From Liolophura sinensis (lineage: Eukaryota; Mollusca; Polyplacophora; Chitonida; Chitonidae), in contig NC_088295.1 of the NCBI RefSeq assembly GCF_032854445.1, positions 3,908,501 to 3,972,500 of the forward strand: 64,000 nucleotides of DNA. Direction: 5' to 3'. The position numbers and the translations under genes are program-made. This document shows, piece after piece, positions 63,201-64,000 of this stretch. Positions within the stretch are counted from its first letter, which is position 1. Every line of letters begins with the position of its first letter. The notes under the pieces are model-generated. The model did no database searches, was not told where the DNA came from, and worked only from the letters and a program-made list of their open reading frames with translations.

Positions 63201-63853
63201 CAAATGCACAGCAAACAGGTTAGTAGCTGGGGATGTAGTAAGTGCACTGCTAACCGGATAGTAGTTGCGGATGAAGCAAGTGCAAGTGCTGCAAACTGCT
63301 TAGTAGCTGGGAATGTAGCAAGTGCGCTGCTAACCGGTTAGTAGCTGGGCATGGAGCAAGTGCACTGCAAACTGGTTAGTAGCTGGGGATGTAGCAAGGA
63401 AGCAAATATACGGATGCACTGATATACAAAAGATATGTGAAAAGTGGGGATGCCTTAATGCGTAACACACAGAAAAAGTAATGCGTGAAGTGAGGCCCAC
63501 AGATACCCATTTTTAGCTCGTGCATGCTGAAATAACCACTTCTTTTTTTCTCTGGATGTAAGCCTTGTAATGTGATGTTACATACTGTACATTTAGAACA
63601 TCCACATTTGCCGTGTCTCTCCTTGCAGGTGAGGCCAGACGGTATGTGACACGCTCCAAGACAGGCTCCCTCACACCAAAGATGTTCACAGACTCTGTGA
63701 CCTCTACAACACAGAGCCTCAAGACGTCTGTGCGGGCAGTCTCCTCCAACAGTGACGAGGTGTTGGTCATCAACAAAGATGGAGATATTACACGGGTGAC
63801 TCGCAGCAAAACTTCCTCACTTAATGTCACACAGTCACAGTATTTCAAACTAG
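57285..63853 (+). CDS. BPTF: BPTF / NURF301 chromatin-remodelling factor subunit, N-terminal 7 exons (gene runs off the window)
   Basis: Exons: 57285-58228, 58705-58825, 58990-59111, 59716-59921, 62168-62403, 62792-63218, 63629-63853, all in phase; about 760 codons are visible and the last donor (GTATGT, 63854) leads out of the window. An AT-hook GRGRPPK is at residues 8-14, followed by a Ser/Asp/Glu-rich stretch (64-110) and a DDT domain (about 155-225, LMQTIGIYEVLRHFRTIL). Next come the WHIM-like part (about 235-300) and a PHD finger starting CRSCHR (310-315) with LCCETCPAVYHLACVDPP and DDWLCSVC. Then follow LGYDRQGRKYWFLVRR and EVWYYSTKAHLDELI, the usual BPTF order. Exon 5 is an extremely charged Lys/Glu/Arg coiled coil and exon 6 a Ser/Thr/Asn-rich linker. 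Exon 7 ends in EVLVINKDGDITRV ... QYFKLG, matching the human block before the second half. BPTF recruits the NURF ISWI remodeller to nucleosomes; the second PHD and the bromodomain would lie beyond the window. Confidence 0.97.
59922..62167. other. BPTF intron 4, no gene found
   Basis: AT-rich intron of 2.2 kb with an A-run (60771-60788). Frames at 61023-61361 and 61202-61669 are open by chance, and no domain or splice context was recognised. Confidence 0.5.
63204..63400 (+). repeat. 38-43-bp minisatellite whose unit contains the BPTF exon 6 donor region
   Basis: Five units of TGCACAGCAAACAG-GTTAGT AGCTGGGGATGTAGCAAG type. The first straddles the real exon/intron border (63218/63219); later ones carry CCGGATAGT, CTGCTTAGT, CCGGTTAGT and CTGGTTAGT at the matching place. 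Confidence 0.85.
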
Positions 63854-64000
63854 GTATGTTGTCTTCTGGGTAATATGGTACGCTGTTGTATATTATGTAT
63901 GTGAATGCCTAATCACTAGATGGTTTCGGTTTGATTTGTTTGTATGCTTTACTTGCCTTGGATCTAGTGACCTTGGTGGGCCAGACAGTTAAAGTGTGTT

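Overview
This is animal nuclear DNA. Coding exons are short and separated by long introns with GT..AG borders, and five conserved metazoan genes can be assembled exon by exon with reading phase kept at every junction. The SINE-like repeats (one with a tRNA-type A box, one ending in CACTCACTCAC) and the protein divergence from human fit a lophotrochozoan, most likely a mollusc. That placement is inference; the species cannot be read from the window.

Layout: (1) 376-18869, + strand, an ABCG2-type half-transporter in 19 coding exons. (2) 26339-30168, - strand, an ENKD1-like (enkurin domain) gene in 6 coding exons. (3) 31790-43285, + strand, a C2orf81-like (DUF4639) gene in 13 coding exons. (4) 45102-56503, - strand, AIMP2 (p38 scaffold of the multi-tRNA-synthetase complex) in 4 coding exons. 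(5) 57285 to the window end, + strand, the N-terminal part of BPTF/NURF301 (AT-hook, DDT domain, PHD finger), 7 coding exons, continuing past the window. Orientations alternate: ABCG2 and ENKD1 are tail-to-tail, ENKD1 and C2orf81 head-to-head, C2orf81 and AIMP2 tail-to-tail, AIMP2 and BPTF head-to-head. There are therefore two probable bidirectional promoters. The ENKD1/C2orf81 one carries a perfect inverted-repeat RFX-type X-box, fitting two cilium-related genes; the AIMP2/BPTF one carries a YY1-type motif and a GTCACGTGAC palindrome.

The non-coding part is very rich in minisatellites (about twenty arrays, units of roughly 18-110 bp), SINE copies and two inverted-repeat elements. The most unusual property is where arrays sit: many begin or end at an exon border, and three contain the splice site plus neighbouring exon codons inside the repeated unit. 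These are a 97-bp unit with a 3' splice site and a 62-bp unit with a 3' splice site, both in the C2orf81-like gene, and a 38-bp unit with a 5' splice site in BPTF. Each true splice site is thus accompanied by a row of near-copies. Most long open frames in the window are artefacts of such arrays.
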